Origin: Neofamilia sp964346535
Lineage (GTDB): Bacteria; Bacillota; Clostridia; Tissierellales; Peptoniphilaceae
Length of the DNA: 48,288 nt
Direction: 5' to 3'
Assembly: GCA_964346535.1 (NCBI GenBank)
Contig: CAYFUN010000006.1
Coordinates: 1-48,288 of the forward strand
In this document: piece by piece, positions 33,110 to 42,242 of the stretch
Numbering within the stretch: position 1 is the stretch's first letter
Layout: each line of letters starts with the position of its first letter
Notes under the pieces: generated by a model
What the model was told of the DNA's origin: nothing
Databases searched by the model: none
What the model saw: the letters and a program-made list of their open reading frames with translations, nothing else
Translations under genes and position numbers: made by a program

Positions 33110-34897
33110 ATGATAGATAAAATGGGTGGCCTAAGAAGAAGCCACTATGCTGGAGAGTTAAGAGAAGAAAATATTGGAGACGAAGTTACACTAATGGGCT
33201 GGGTTCAAGGGGCCAGGTCCTTTGGTTCAATAGTCTTTGTAGACATAAGAGATATTTCTGGCATCAGCCAAATAGTTTTTGACGAAGATTCTGGAGAAGA
33301 AGTTGTAGCCAAGGCAGAAAAACTTCGTTCAGAATTTGTAATTGCAGTTAAGGGAAAAGTAAGGGAGAGGTCTTCAATAAACGAAGAAATTCCAACAGGA
33401 AAAATTGAAGTCCTAGCAAGCCAACTAAAGATTTTAGATACAGCAGAAGTTCCACCGATTTATGTTAAAGATGGAGACAATGTTTCTGAAACAATGAGAC
33501 TAAAGTACAGGACCCTTGATTTAAGAAAACCTGAAATTCAAAAAAATTTACTTCTTAGGGCCAAGACCTACAAGGCCTTTAGAGATTATTTAGCAGGCCA
33601 CAGGTTTGTTGAAGTTGAAACACCAGTTTTAGGCAAACCAACTCCAGAAGGAGCTAGAGACTATCTAGTTCCATCAAGAGTTAACCCAGGAAAGTTTTAT
33701 GCCCTACCACAATCACCACAATTATTTAAGCAAATGCTTATGGTTTCTGGTTATGACAGGTACTTCCAAATAGCCAAGTGCTTTAGAGACGAAGACCTAA
33801 GGGCCAACCGTCAACCAGAATTTACCCAAGTGGATATTGAAATGTCCTTCGTCGACGTTGAAGATGTTTTAGCTATGAACGAAGGCCTAATGCAATATGT
33901 ATTTAAAGAAGTAAAGGGCATTGACCTTGAAATTCCATTTAAGAGACTTTCATACAATGAAGCCATGGAAAGATTTGGAGTAGACAAACCTGACACAAGA
34001 TTCGGTTTTGAACTTGTAGATCTTTCAGAAATTTTAAAAGCTTCATCCTTTAAAGTTTTTGCTGGAGCAATAGAAGCAGGTGGATCAGTTAGGGCTATAA
34101 ATATTAACGGCCAGGCAGAAGAATTTTCTAGAAAGGACATAGACAAGCTAGAAGATTTTGTAAAAACTTATGGAGCCAAGGGCCTAGCTTGGATGAAATT
34201 AAAGGCAGACGGAGAAATCCAATCGCCAGTTGCTAAGTTTTTAGGAGAAGATGAAGTTCAAGCTATAATAGAAAAAATGGACGCCAAAGAAAATGACTTA
34301 ATTTTATTTGTCGCAGATAAAAATTCAGTTGTTTTTGACTCTCTAGGAAATCTTAGAAACCATATAGCTGACAAACTTGGCCTTAGAGACCACAACACTT
34401 ATGATATTCTTTGGCTAACTGACTTCCCATTATTTGAATATGACGAAGAAGAAAATAGATATGTAGCCAAGCACCATCCATTTACTTCGCCAAAAGACGA
34501 AGACTTAGATATGTTAGAATCTCAGCCAGACAAGGTTAGGGCCAAGGCCTATGACATTGTTATAAATGGAGATGAAATGGGCGGAGGTTCAATTAGAATT
34601 TCAAACTCTAGTCTGCAAAAGAGAATGTTTAATGCCCTTGGCATAGACGAAAAGGCCCAAGAAGACAAGTTTGGCTTCCTACTAGAATCTTTTAGATATG
34701 GAACTCCTCCTCATGGTGGAATTGCCTACGGCTTAGATAGATTAGTCATGTTATTTGCGGGTACAAATAATATCAAAGATGTAATTGCCTTCCCTAAGAC
34801 CCAATCAGCAACTGACTTGTTAACAGGGGCGCCAATTAGTCTTGACAATAAACAATTAGAAGAAGTTCACATAGAAGTTCTTAGAGAGGAGGATTAA
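33110..34897 (+). CDS. aspS: Aspartyl-tRNA synthetase
   Basis: A 595-residue bacterial-type class II synthetase that charges tRNA-Asp. ATG 33110 follows AGGAGG (33098-33103); an in-frame GTG at 33038 lies inside the T-box and is rejected. Order: N-terminal anticodon-binding OB domain (GWVQGARSFGSIVFVDIRD), catalytic motif 1 and 2 (LRLKYRTLDLRKPEIQ; AKCFRDEDLRANRQPEFTQ), a GAD insertion domain, and motif 3 (GIAYGLDRLVMLFAG). Bacterial AspRS may also charge tRNA-Asn where no AsnRS exists; that cannot be decided here. The stop codon overlaps the next ATG by one base (TAATG). Confidence 0.97.
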   Translation: MIDKMGGLRRSHYAGELREENIGDEVTLMGWVQGARSFGSIVFVDIRDISGISQIVFDEDSGEEVVAKAEKLRSEFVIAVKGKVRERSSINEEIPTGKIEVLASQLKILDTAEVPPIYVKDGDNVSETMRLKYRTLDLRKPEIQKNLLLRAKTYKAFRDYLAGHRFVEVETPVLGKPTPEGARDYLVPSRVNPGKFYALPQSPQLFKQMLMVSGYDRYFQIAKCFRDEDLRANRQPEFTQVDIEMSFVDVEDVLAMNEGLMQYVFKEVKGIDLEIPFKRLSYNEAMERFGVDKPDTRFGFELVDLSEILKASSFKVFAGAIEAGGSVRAININGQAEEFSRKDIDKLEDFVKTYGAKGLAWMKLKADGEIQSPVAKFLGEDEVQAIIEKMDAKENDLILFVADKNSVVFDSLGNLRNHIADKLGLRDHNTYDILWLTDFPLFEYDEEENRYVAKHHPFTSPKDEDLDMLESQPDKVRAKAYDIVINGDEMGGGSIRISNSSLQKRMFNALGIDEKAQEDKFGFLLESFRYGTPPHGGIAYGLDRLVMLFAGTNNIKDVIAFPKTQSATDLLTGAPISLDNKQLEEVHIEVLREED

Positions 34898-35319
34898 TGG
34901 AAAGAGTAGGAAGAGTTGTGAGAGTAAATGACGGCATAGCAGAGTTAGAAGTGAGAAAGGTTTCATCTTGTGGAACTAGTTGTGCTTCATGTTCTGCAGC
35001 CTGCCAACAACCGCCACAAGTTATTAAGGTCATTGACAACTTACAAGTAAAGCCAGGAGACTTTGTAGAAGTTCAAGCAGACTCATCCAGGGTTTTAAAA
35101 TTTATGTTAGTCCTTTATGGAATCCCTCTACTGTTTTTAATAGTTGGATTTTCTATAGGCCATTCATATTTCTTAAAGGCCCAAGCAAACAACTACGAAC
35201 TCCTAGCCCTTTTAGTTGGTCTTGTATCAATGGCAGTTGGAGGCTTTATTGTTAGACTTATAGATAAAAAATCTAAAGTCAAATCAGAAAATATAAACTT
35301 TATGGTAAAAAAACTATAA
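34897..35319 (+). CDS. RseC/MucC-family membrane protein
   Basis: A 140-residue SoxR-reducing-system RseC-like protein. The N-terminal soluble part starts ERVGRVVRVNDGIAELEV and carries a Cys cluster, SSCGTSCASCSAACQQ, near residues 23-38, which may bind a metal or act in redox chemistry. Two membrane helices follow (about 66-86 and 98-118), then a basic tail. In Proteobacteria relatives help control sigma-E or SoxR; in anaerobic Firmicutes they are often near Rnf genes. Here it is coupled to aspS by a one-base stop/start overlap, which probably reflects convenience rather than function. Confidence 0.85.
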   Translation: MERVGRVVRVNDGIAELEVRKVSSCGTSCASCSAACQQPPQVIKVIDNLQVKPGDFVEVQADSSRVLKFMLVLYGIPLLFLIVGFSIGHSYFLKAQANNYELLALLVGLVSMAVGGFIVRLIDKKSKVKSENINFMVKKL

Positions 35320-35327
35320 AAAAAAAT

Positions 35328-35358
35328 AAGCACTAGTAGAAATTCTCTACTGGTGCTT
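35328..35358. terminator. Bidirectional terminator
   Basis: AAGCACTAGTAGA (35328-35340) pairs with TCTACTGGTGCTT (35346-35358), with one wobble and a five-base loop, flanked by A-rich sequence on the left and TTATTTT on the right. The 3' arm also encodes the C-terminal codons and stop of the minus-strand gene. Confidence 0.88.
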
Positions 35359-35796
35359 TATTTTCATCCTATAAATTCTATTTAAAATATTTACTAGGTT
35401 AGTTGCAATAAAAATTCCCGTTGCCAAGGACATGGCCATTAGAATTGTTTCGACTCCCTTAGCAGATGCCTGGTCCAAGTCTTGGGTGATAAAATAATAC
35501 ATAGTATAATAAATTCCAGTTCCAGGAACTAGGGGAATTAGTGAAGGCAAATAAATTGTAATGGCAGGGATCTTTTTTATTATGGCAAAAATTCCTGCAA
35601 GGAGGCCTATAAAGAGGCCAGCAATCATTGAAGCAAAAACTGTTTGCCCAGTTAGAAAAACTAGGTACTTATAAATAATCCAACTACAGGCTCCAATTGT
35701 TGCGTTAAGTATATAAACTCTCTTTGGCGCCTGGAGAAGGACATTAAAAGCTAAAGTGGCAAAAAATGAATAAACAAATTGTAGTATATAAATCAC
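35347..35796 (-). CDS. Threonine/serine exporter, ThrE C-terminal half
   Basis: A 149-residue integral membrane protein of the ThrE_2 (DUF3815) family with about five helices. With the gene just upstream it would form the two-part equivalent of Corynebacterium ThrE, which exports threonine and serine. The start is GTG at 35796 with AAGGAG six bases upstream on the minus strand; the gap to the first half is 13 bases, so the two are one operon. Its stop lies inside the bidirectional terminator hairpin. Confidence 0.85.
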   Translation of the reverse strand: MIYILQFVYSFFATLAFNVLLQAPKRVYILNATIGACSWIIYKYLVFLTGQTVFASMIAGLFIGLLAGIFAIIKKIPAITIYLPSLIPLVPGTGIYYTMYYFITQDLDQASAKGVETILMAMSLATGIFIATNLVNILNRIYRMKIKHQ

Positions 35797-35809
35797 TTGC
35801 TTCTCCTTT

Positions 35810-36583
35810 TTATAAATAAAGGGCTAAAACCATACCTGCCCCAAAGGCCAAACCAACTGCAATAAAAATTGCCTGGGCTATGGCCATGAGACCTGTCATA
35901 GTATCTCCACTTAAAATATCTCTAATGGCATTTGTTATTGCCATACCTGGAACGTAAGGCATCAAACAGCCGATGACAATCATATCTAAGTCCTTGGCCA
36001 GGCCTAGCTTAACAAAAATTACAGTCAGACCTGCTGTCATAAAACCAGCTAAAAGTTGGACCATAAATTCTGGAACGTGAAATTTAGGAGCCTTATTTAC
36101 AACAAAGTAGCCTAAGAAACCTACAAAAAATGCAGGGACAAAATCTATTACTGGTCCTCCAAATAAAAGGGTGAAGAGGGCCCCTATGATTCCAGTACAA
36201 AAAGCTACAAACCAGTTTGGAAAATCTTTGACCCTGTCAATTTTTTGGATTTCCCTGTAGGCAGTTTCTAAATCCATTTCCTTGTTGACAAAATTTCTAG
36301 CAAAGCCGTTGATCATATCTACAACTTCTAATTTTGTAGAAGGAGATTTTTCTCTAGCCACACGGGTGTAGGGAATGCCACGATAAATTAGGGTAACAGA
36401 AACAGAGGTTTTCATTGCCAAAACCTCGTAGCCATCTAAATTTGAAAAAGATGAACACATTCTTTCAATTGTATCTTCAACTCTAAAAACTTCGCCGCCA
36501 GATTGGAGAAGGAGTCTTCCAACCATTACTGTAACGTGAAGGAGTTTAAAAATTTCGTTTACGTTTTTAATCTCTCTAGTCAT
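35810..36583 (-). CDS. Threonine/serine exporter, ThrE N-terminal half
   Basis: A 257-residue ThrE (DUF1212) family protein. The N-terminal cytosolic region contains the family motif LLLQSGGEVFRVEDTIERM and a second conserved stretch ending TRVAREKSPSTKLEVVD; five or so membrane helices follow from about residue 115, with the conserved GCLMPYVPGMAITNAIRD near 215. I choose ATG 36583, preceded by AAGGAGAT; an ATG at 36628 is upstream of the predicted transcript start. It is translated before, and with, the ThrE C-terminal half. The exported amino acid is inferred from the family. Confidence 0.88.
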   Translation of the reverse strand: MTREIKNVNEIFKLLHVTVMVGRLLLQSGGEVFRVEDTIERMCSSFSNLDGYEVLAMKTSVSVTLIYRGIPYTRVAREKSPSTKLEVVDMINGFARNFVNKEMDLETAYREIQKIDRVKDFPNWFVAFCTGIIGALFTLLFGGPVIDFVPAFFVGFLGYFVVNKAPKFHVPEFMVQLLAGFMTAGLTVIFVKLGLAKDLDMIVIGCLMPYVPGMAITNAIRDILSGDTMTGLMAIAQAIFIAVGLAFGAGMVLALYL

Positions 36584-36599
36584 ACTTATCTCCTTGTAA

Positions 36600-36628
36600 A
36601 TAATATCAGAATTAATCTCCTTTAGCAA
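36600..36628 (-). promoter_or_regulatory. Promoter of thrE-like pair
   Basis: On the minus strand TTGCTA (36628-36623), a 17-base spacer and TATTAT (36605-36600), preceded by TGA as an extended -10. The transcript would start near 36593, leaving a ten-base leader; this fixes the start of the first gene at 36583. Confidence 0.75.
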
Positions 36629-36690
36629 ACTAAGTTTTTTTAAATAAACGCAAAAAACTCATAGGTCTCAGTGAATACTTGTAGCTTTTC

Positions 36691-36699
36691 TGTTATAAT
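36691..36699 (+). promoter_or_regulatory. Extended -10 of DUF512 operon
   Basis: TGT plus TATAAT (36694-36699), a perfect extended -10 without a recognisable -35. The expected start, seven bases on, is 36706, the A of the ATG itself. Confidence 0.65.
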
Positions 36700-36705
36700 A
36701 ATATT

Positions 36706-38031
36706 ATGGAGATATGTTTAAATAAAGATATAAATACAGTTGTTGAAGTTTTAAAAAATTCAATAGCTGAAGAATTAGAAATTCAAGTTGGAGATGAGAT
36801 TTTATCAATTAACGGTCAGAAAATAAAAGACATAATTGACTATAAGTATTTAATTTCTGATGAGTATATAGACTTGGAAATTAAAAATAAAAACGGAGAC
36901 ATTACATTTTACGAAATAGAAAAGGACTATGACGAAGACCTAGGTCTTGTATTTTCAAATCCCCTAATTGATGAAGCCAAATCTTGTTCAAACAATTGCA
37001 TATTTTGTTTTATAAACCAATTGCCTAAAAATATGAGGGAGACCTTGTATTTTAAAGATGACGACTCTAGGCTTTCTTTTTTGCAGGGAAATTTTATAAC
37101 CCTGACTAATATGTCAGAAGAAGAAATTCAAAGGATAATTGACCTTAGAATTTCTCCAATAAATGTTTCAGTTCACACTACAAACCCTGAACTGAGAAAA
37201 CAAATGCTTAGAAATATAAATGCAGGCAAGATTTTAGATATACTAAAGGCCTTTGACCAGGCTCATTTAGAAATCAACTGCCAAATTGTAGTAATTCCCG
37301 ACATTAACGACAAAGAAGAATTAGAAAAAACTTTAAGGGACTTGTACAATCTTAAAAACTCAGTTCATTCAGTTGCCATAGTTCCAGTTGGCCTAACTGG
37401 CCACAGGGAAGGACTTCCAAAATTAAAATCCTATAACAAGGACTTGGCCATAGAAATTATTGACCAAGTTGAGACCTTGCAAGGAGAATTTTTAAAAGAC
37501 TCTGGCAGCCGCTTTGCATTTTTAGCAGATGAGTTTTATATTTTGGCAGGGAGGGACCTACCAGCAGATGAAGCCTATGAAGGCTATCCACAAATTGAAA
37601 ATGGAGTAGGCCTAGTTAGGAACTTTTCTGAAGAAGTAAACCTAGCCCTTAGAGACTTAGAAGTTTCTGATAGGGAAACTGAGATGACTTTTGTAACAGG
37701 AACCTTGGCCAAGGACTTTATGGAAGACATTAGAGAGAGAATTTTAAAAAAGTTCCCTAAATACAAAATCAATGTCAAGGCCATAGAAAATGATTTTTTC
37801 GGCAGGTCAATTACTGTAGCAGGTCTTGTTACAGGCGGAGACATTATAAAACAAATCAATGCTGATGCTTATAAAAATATTTTAATTCCATCAGTTATGT
37901 TAAGGGCCCAGTCAGATTATTTCTTAGACGATGTAACCCTTGACCAATTAGAAAATGCTTTAGACAGAAGAGTTCTAGTAGCTGAGGTCGATGGAGAAAA
38001 ATTTATTGAACTACTAGCCAAGGAGGTATAA
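36706..38031 (+). CDS. DUF512 radical SAM protein with PDZ-like domain
   Basis: A 441-residue protein: PDZ-like N-terminus (IQVGDEILSINGQKI near residue 25), a radical SAM core with Cys94, Cys98, Cys101 in CSNNCIFCFINQLP, then DUF512 (about residues 280-430) with VTGTLAKDF and TVAGLVTGGDI. The family commonly sits beside der, as here, but its reaction is unknown. No Shine-Dalgarno precedes ATG 36706 and the promoter -10 ends only seven bases upstream, so the mRNA may be leaderless. The der start codon follows its stop directly. Confidence 0.9.
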   Translation: MEICLNKDINTVVEVLKNSIAEELEIQVGDEILSINGQKIKDIIDYKYLISDEYIDLEIKNKNGDITFYEIEKDYDEDLGLVFSNPLIDEAKSCSNNCIFCFINQLPKNMRETLYFKDDDSRLSFLQGNFITLTNMSEEEIQRIIDLRISPINVSVHTTNPELRKQMLRNINAGKILDILKAFDQAHLEINCQIVVIPDINDKEELEKTLRDLYNLKNSVHSVAIVPVGLTGHREGLPKLKSYNKDLAIEIIDQVETLQGEFLKDSGSRFAFLADEFYILAGRDLPADEAYEGYPQIENGVGLVRNFSEEVNLALRDLEVSDRETEMTFVTGTLAKDFMEDIRERILKKFPKYKINVKAIENDFFGRSITVAGLVTGGDIIKQINADAYKNILIPSVMLRAQSDYFLDDVTLDQLENALDRRVLVAEVDGEKFIELLAKEV

Positions 38032-39354
38032 ATGAAGACAGTATGTATAGTAGGTAGGCCAAATGTTGGCAAGTCTACCTTATTTAATAAAATTGTTGGC
38101 TCAAGAATTGCCATAACTGAAAACGTGCCTGGCATAACCAGAGACAGAATTTACTCTGATGCCAACTGGCTAGGCAAGGACTTTACAATGATAGACACAG
38201 GAGGCCTAGACCCAAACGACGATGACGAGTTTATGGAAAACATCAAGGCCCAAGTTGACATAGCCATTGACACTGCCCAAGTAATTATATTTTTAGTTGA
38301 CGGTGTTGTTGGTCTTACCCAAGCAGATTTAGAAATTGGAAAAATGCTTTTTAGGTCTAAGAAAAAAGTAATCTTAGCTGTAAACAAGGCTGACACCAAG
38401 GGAGTTTTAGAAACAGAATACGACTACTATGAACTTGGCTTTGGTCATCCCTTTATGGTTTCAGCAGAAAACTCTCTGGGCCTAGGTGACCTTCTTGACC
38501 AAGTTGTAGAGGACCTGGACGCAATTCCTGAAGAGGAAGAGTTTGACGACGATAGAATTAAAGTTGCCTTTATTGGCAGACCAAATGTAGGCAAGTCATC
38601 AACTATAAATAAATTAATTGGAGAAAATAGGTCAATAGTTACTAATATCCCCGGCACAACTAGGGACTCAATTGACTCAAAGTTAGACAAAGACGACTCC
38701 AAGTTTTTATTTATAGACACAGCAGGCCTAAGAAAGAAAAATAAAATCTACGAAAATGTGGAAAGATATTCTGTAGTTAGAACTCTAGCCTCAGTTGACA
38801 GGTCAGATGTTTGTGTCGGCGTAATTGACGCTTCAGTTGGAGTTACAGAACAAGACTCAAAAATAATTGGCTATGCCCACGACCAAGGCAAGGCCATAAT
38901 TATTGCAGTTAATAAGTGGGACCTAATTGAAAAGGACAACCAAACTGCCAGAAAATTTGAAGAAGAAATTAGGGCAGAACTTCCATTTTGCCTTTATGCT
39001 CCAATAATATTTATTTCAGCTGAAACAGGCCAAAGACTAGACAATCTTTTAAATTTAATTGTTGGAGTAAATGAAAACTACAATATGAGAATCCAAACTG
39101 GAGTCTTAAATGATATTATAAACAAGGCAGTTTTAATGAACCAACCTAGGGCAGACAAGGGTAGGCAGGGAAAAATCTACTACGGCGCCCAAGTTTCAGT
39201 AAGGCCACCAACCTTTGTAATTTTTGTAAATGACAAAGAGCTAATACACTTTTCCTATGTAAGGTATTTGGAAAATGAAATTAGAAAGAATTTTGGCTTT
39301 GAAGGAACACCTATCCACCTTATAGTTAGAAATAGAAATGAAAAGGACATGTAA
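38032..39354 (+). CDS. der: Ribosome-assembly GTPase Der
   Basis: A 440-residue Der (EngA) with two tandem GTPase domains and a C-terminal KH-like domain, required for 50S subunit maturation. Both P-loops are present: GRPNVGKSTLFNK near residue 8 and GRPNVGKSSTINK near 183; switch II motifs DTGG and DTAG, and NKAD and NKWD specificity motifs, are intact. AAGGAGG overlaps the end of the preceding gene. plsY starts two bases after its stop, giving the der-plsY-gpsA order typical of Firmicutes. Confidence 0.97.
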   Translation: MKTVCIVGRPNVGKSTLFNKIVGSRIAITENVPGITRDRIYSDANWLGKDFTMIDTGGLDPNDDDEFMENIKAQVDIAIDTAQVIIFLVDGVVGLTQADLEIGKMLFRSKKKVILAVNKADTKGVLETEYDYYELGFGHPFMVSAENSLGLGDLLDQVVEDLDAIPEEEEFDDDRIKVAFIGRPNVGKSSTINKLIGENRSIVTNIPGTTRDSIDSKLDKDDSKFLFIDTAGLRKKNKIYENVERYSVVRTLASVDRSDVCVGVIDASVGVTEQDSKIIGYAHDQGKAIIIAVNKWDLIEKDNQTARKFEEEIRAELPFCLYAPIIFISAETGQRLDNLLNLIVGVNENYNMRIQTGVLNDIINKAVLMNQPRADKGRQGKIYYGAQVSVRPPTFVIFVNDKELIHFSYVRYLENEIRKNFGFEGTPIHLIVRNRNEKDM

Positions 39355-39356
39355 TA

Positions 39357-39947
39357 ATGTTTAAGAAAATAATTCTTCTGGTCCTTTGCTATCTTTTAGG
39401 ATCAATTTCGCCAGCCTATTTACTGGCCAAATATAAATTTGGTTTTGATATTAGAACTAAAGGCTCTGGCAATCCTGGAACAACAAATGCCTTTAGGACC
39501 ATGGGCAAAAAGGCTGCTCTTTGTACCTTGGTCTTAGATGTTTCTAAGGGGATTTTTGGTGCCTTTATCGGCAGCAAGTTTGTTGGGGAGGACTTTGGAG
39601 CCTATACAGGACTTATGGCAGTTTTAGGCCACAACTTTCCAATATTTTTAAACTTTAAAGGTGGCAAGGGAGTTGCAACATCAATGGGCCTTGTTGGATT
39701 TTTGTCTTTAAAGACCCTGGCTCTTTGTGTTGGACCTGGCCTTATAGTTTTGGCCTTAAGTAAAATTGTATCCTTGGCTTCAATAACTGGCTTTATAGTA
39801 TTATTTATAAGTTCACTGTATGTAGGTTTTACTAAAGGCTTTGCAGCAAAGACCCTAGTCTTTATATTTATTGCCCTATTAAATATTTACAGGCATAGGG
39901 CTAACATTGATAGAATTCTTAAGGGAACAGAGAAAAAAATTATTTAA
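39357..39947 (+). CDS. plsY: Acyl-phosphate:glycerol-3-phosphate acyltransferase PlsY
   Basis: A 196-residue integral membrane enzyme that acylates glycerol-3-phosphate in the first step of phospholipid synthesis. The three PlsY motifs are clear: GSISPAYLLAK, KGSGNPGTTNAFR near residue 36, and FKGGKGVATSMG near 100. Five or so membrane helices are visible. Its acceptor substrate is made by GpsA, encoded 12 bases downstream. Confidence 0.96.
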   Translation: MFKKIILLVLCYLLGSISPAYLLAKYKFGFDIRTKGSGNPGTTNAFRTMGKKAALCTLVLDVSKGIFGAFIGSKFVGEDFGAYTGLMAVLGHNFPIFLNFKGGKGVATSMGLVGFLSLKTLALCVGPGLIVLALSKIVSLASITGFIVLFISSLYVGFTKGFAAKTLVFIFIALLNIYRHRANIDRILKGTEKKII

Positions 39948-39959
39948 AAGGAGAGTAAT

Positions 39960-40967
39960 ATGAGAGTTGGAGTAATTGGAGGCGGCAGCTGGGGAACAGC
40001 CTTAGCTAGAGAATTAGCCAATAAAAATATTGACACTACAATTTATATTAGAAACAAAGACCAGTACGAGACAATGAAAGAATACCACATTAATAAGAGA
40101 TACCTAGCAGATGTTATTCTACCTGAGTCTCTAAAACTTACCAATAACTTAGATGAATGTATTTTAGAAAAAGACTTTTTAATTTTAGCTGTACCTACTA
40201 GCTCAGTTAGGTCCTTAATGGAAGACCTGGCAGGAAAAATTTCCAAGGACGTAATTTTAGTAAATGTTGCCAAGGGAATCGAAGTAAAAACCCTAAAGAG
40301 AATTTCTGAAATTGTAAAAGAGTTTTTCCCAGCAAATAAATTCGTAGCTCTTTCTGGGCCAACTCATGCAGAAGAAGTTGCCATTGATTTTCCATCTACA
40401 ATTGTAGCTGCATCAGAAGACCTAGAAGCTGCAGAAAAAACTCAAAACTTATTTATGTCAGAGACCTTAAGGGTCTATACCAATGACGACCTTTTAGGAG
40501 TTGAACTTGCAGGAGCCTTAAAAAATATAATTGCCCTAGCCAACGGAATTTTAGCTGGCCTAGGCTATGGCGATAACTCAAGAGCAGCTTTAATGACTAG
40601 GGGACTTGCAGAAATAACTAGACTAGGCAAGGCCATGGGTGCCCAGGAGGCAACCTTCTTAGGACTAACTGGTGTTGGAGATTTAATTGTTACCTGTACA
40701 TCAGAACATTCAAGAAATAGAACTTGTGGAAAATATATTGGCCAAGGCATGAAAGTTGAAGAAGCAATAGAAAAAGTTGGCATGGTTGTTGAAGGAATAA
40801 AGACAACTGCCTCAACTGTAGAACTTGCAAAAAAATACAAGGTTGACATGCCAATAGCCACAGCCCTTTATGAAGTAATTTATGAGGGAGCTGATGTAAA
40901 AGATATAGTAGCTAGACTTATGTCTAGGTCAAAGAAACATGAAATAGATGGATATTTTAGGGGATAG
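39960..40967 (+). CDS. gpsA: Glycerol-3-phosphate dehydrogenase [NAD(P)+]
   Basis: A 335-residue soluble GpsA reducing dihydroxyacetone phosphate to glycerol-3-phosphate for lipid synthesis. The NAD(P) motif GGGSWGTALARELA is at the N-terminus; the catalytic lysine lies in GALKNIIALANGILAGL near residue 183, and the substrate loop NSRAALMTRGLAEI near 205. AAGGAGAG precedes its start. The next gene starts with TTG only six bases after its stop and takes its ribosome site from the gpsA end. Confidence 0.97.
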   Translation: MRVGVIGGGSWGTALARELANKNIDTTIYIRNKDQYETMKEYHINKRYLADVILPESLKLTNNLDECILEKDFLILAVPTSSVRSLMEDLAGKISKDVILVNVAKGIEVKTLKRISEIVKEFFPANKFVALSGPTHAEEVAIDFPSTIVAASEDLEAAEKTQNLFMSETLRVYTNDDLLGVELAGALKNIIALANGILAGLGYGDNSRAALMTRGLAEITRLGKAMGAQEATFLGLTGVGDLIVTCTSEHSRNRTCGKYIGQGMKVEEAIEKVGMVVEGIKTTASTVELAKKYKVDMPIATALYEVIYEGADVKDIVARLMSRSKKHEIDGYFRG

Positions 40968-40973
40968 ATTTTT

Positions 40974-42242
40974 TTGGAAAAGGAAAAGAGAAAAAGAGCC
41001 TATAAATTAAAAAGGCTAAGACTACTTTTAATACCACTGGCCCTGGCAATAATTTTTTCTATCTTTACTAACAGAAAGACGGCAAAAAATATTGCAACTA
41101 GTCTGCCAATAAAAACTGAATACTTAGACAAGGTTGACACCAAGGGCTATTTGATTTTAAAAGAAAAAGTCTATACTTCCCAAGGTGATGGAGTTGTTGA
41201 CTACAATGTTAGAGACGGAGAGAGAGTTCCTAAAGACTATATTGTCGCAAATTTAAATTTAATGAGCGATTCAGAAGACTTAAAGAAGGAACTTTTAAAG
41301 GTCCAATCAGCCATTGAATATAAAAACCAAAGTCTAAACCCGTCGACTTCAACTTTTGTAATAACAGACAAGGAAATAAATCTTATAAACTCCATTCAAG
41401 ACTCGCTAGTAAGGGACAATATGCAAGAAACCCTTTTGGCTATTGAAACCTTAGAGCTAAACACCAAAAAGAACGTAGATATTTCAGAAATTTCAGACCT
41501 TATAAATCTTTCCAACCAAGAACTAGAAGACAGGAGAGACGATCTTTCTAAGGAAATTTCCACTAACAATGTGGTCTACAAGGCAGAAGATGCTGGAATA
41601 ATTTCCTACAAGGTCGACGGCCTAGAAGAAGTTTACAATGAAGAAAATATTGAAAAAATTGACTACCAGCTAATAATGGACAAGCAAAAATCTACCAGCC
41701 TAGGTCAAAGAAATTCAGTAAAAACTGGCGACCCACTTTATAAAATTATAGACAACTTTTCTTACGCCATGGCCATTCCAATAGAAGACGAAAAAGTTTT
41801 AAAGACCTATAGCAAGGACAAGTCAGTTGACCTATTAGTAAATTCGAAAATTTCCTTAAAGGGAAAGGTTTCTAGGGTCAACAGGACTAATGAGACCAAG
41901 GGAGTTTTAATTGTTTCCTTAAATAACAAACTTTCTGAACTTGGTTATGACAGGGTCTTAAATGTTTCTCTAATAAAATCTAGGTCAGAGTGTCTTGTTA
42001 TTCCAACTAAGGCTATAGTAGAAGTAGACAATCAAACAGGAGTCTACATTTTAGAATTAAATGGCCTAGTAAAGTTTAGACCAATAGAAATCCTTACGCA
42101 AAATGAAATTGACACTACAATTAGCATAGGAGATGAAAAAGGAAACATTAAAAATAAAAAAGGCGAAGACCTAAGAACTCTTTCAGCCTTTGAAGAAGTA
42201 ATAACTGAACCTGAAAACATAGAAGAAGGGGAAATACTATGA
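40974..42242 (+). CDS. HlyD-like membrane-anchored protein
   Basis: A 422-residue protein with a basic N-terminus, one membrane helix (about residues 15-31) and a long extracytoplasmic part. It has a membrane-fusion-protein layout: lipoyl-like segment with KEKVYTSQGDGVVDYNV, a helical hairpin (about 100-200), the returning EDAGIISYKVDGLEEVYN, then beta-barrel domains ending in an acidic tail. It starts with TTG 40974 behind AGGGGAT (40959-40965). No efflux pump is nearby; it lies between gpsA and the yggS-sepF-ylmH division genes, so a role in envelope or division is possible but unproven. The last four bases overlap yggS (ATGA). Confidence 0.7.
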   Translation: MEKEKRKRAYKLKRLRLLLIPLALAIIFSIFTNRKTAKNIATSLPIKTEYLDKVDTKGYLILKEKVYTSQGDGVVDYNVRDGERVPKDYIVANLNLMSDSEDLKKELLKVQSAIEYKNQSLNPSTSTFVITDKEINLINSIQDSLVRDNMQETLLAIETLELNTKKNVDISEISDLINLSNQELEDRRDDLSKEISTNNVVYKAEDAGIISYKVDGLEEVYNEENIEKIDYQLIMDKQKSTSLGQRNSVKTGDPLYKIIDNFSYAMAIPIEDEKVLKTYSKDKSVDLLVNSKISLKGKVSRVNRTNETKGVLIVSLNNKLSELGYDRVLNVSLIKSRSECLVIPTKAIVEVDNQTGVYILELNGLVKFRPIEILTQNEIDTTISIGDEKGNIKNKKGEDLRTLSAFEEVITEPENIEEGEIL

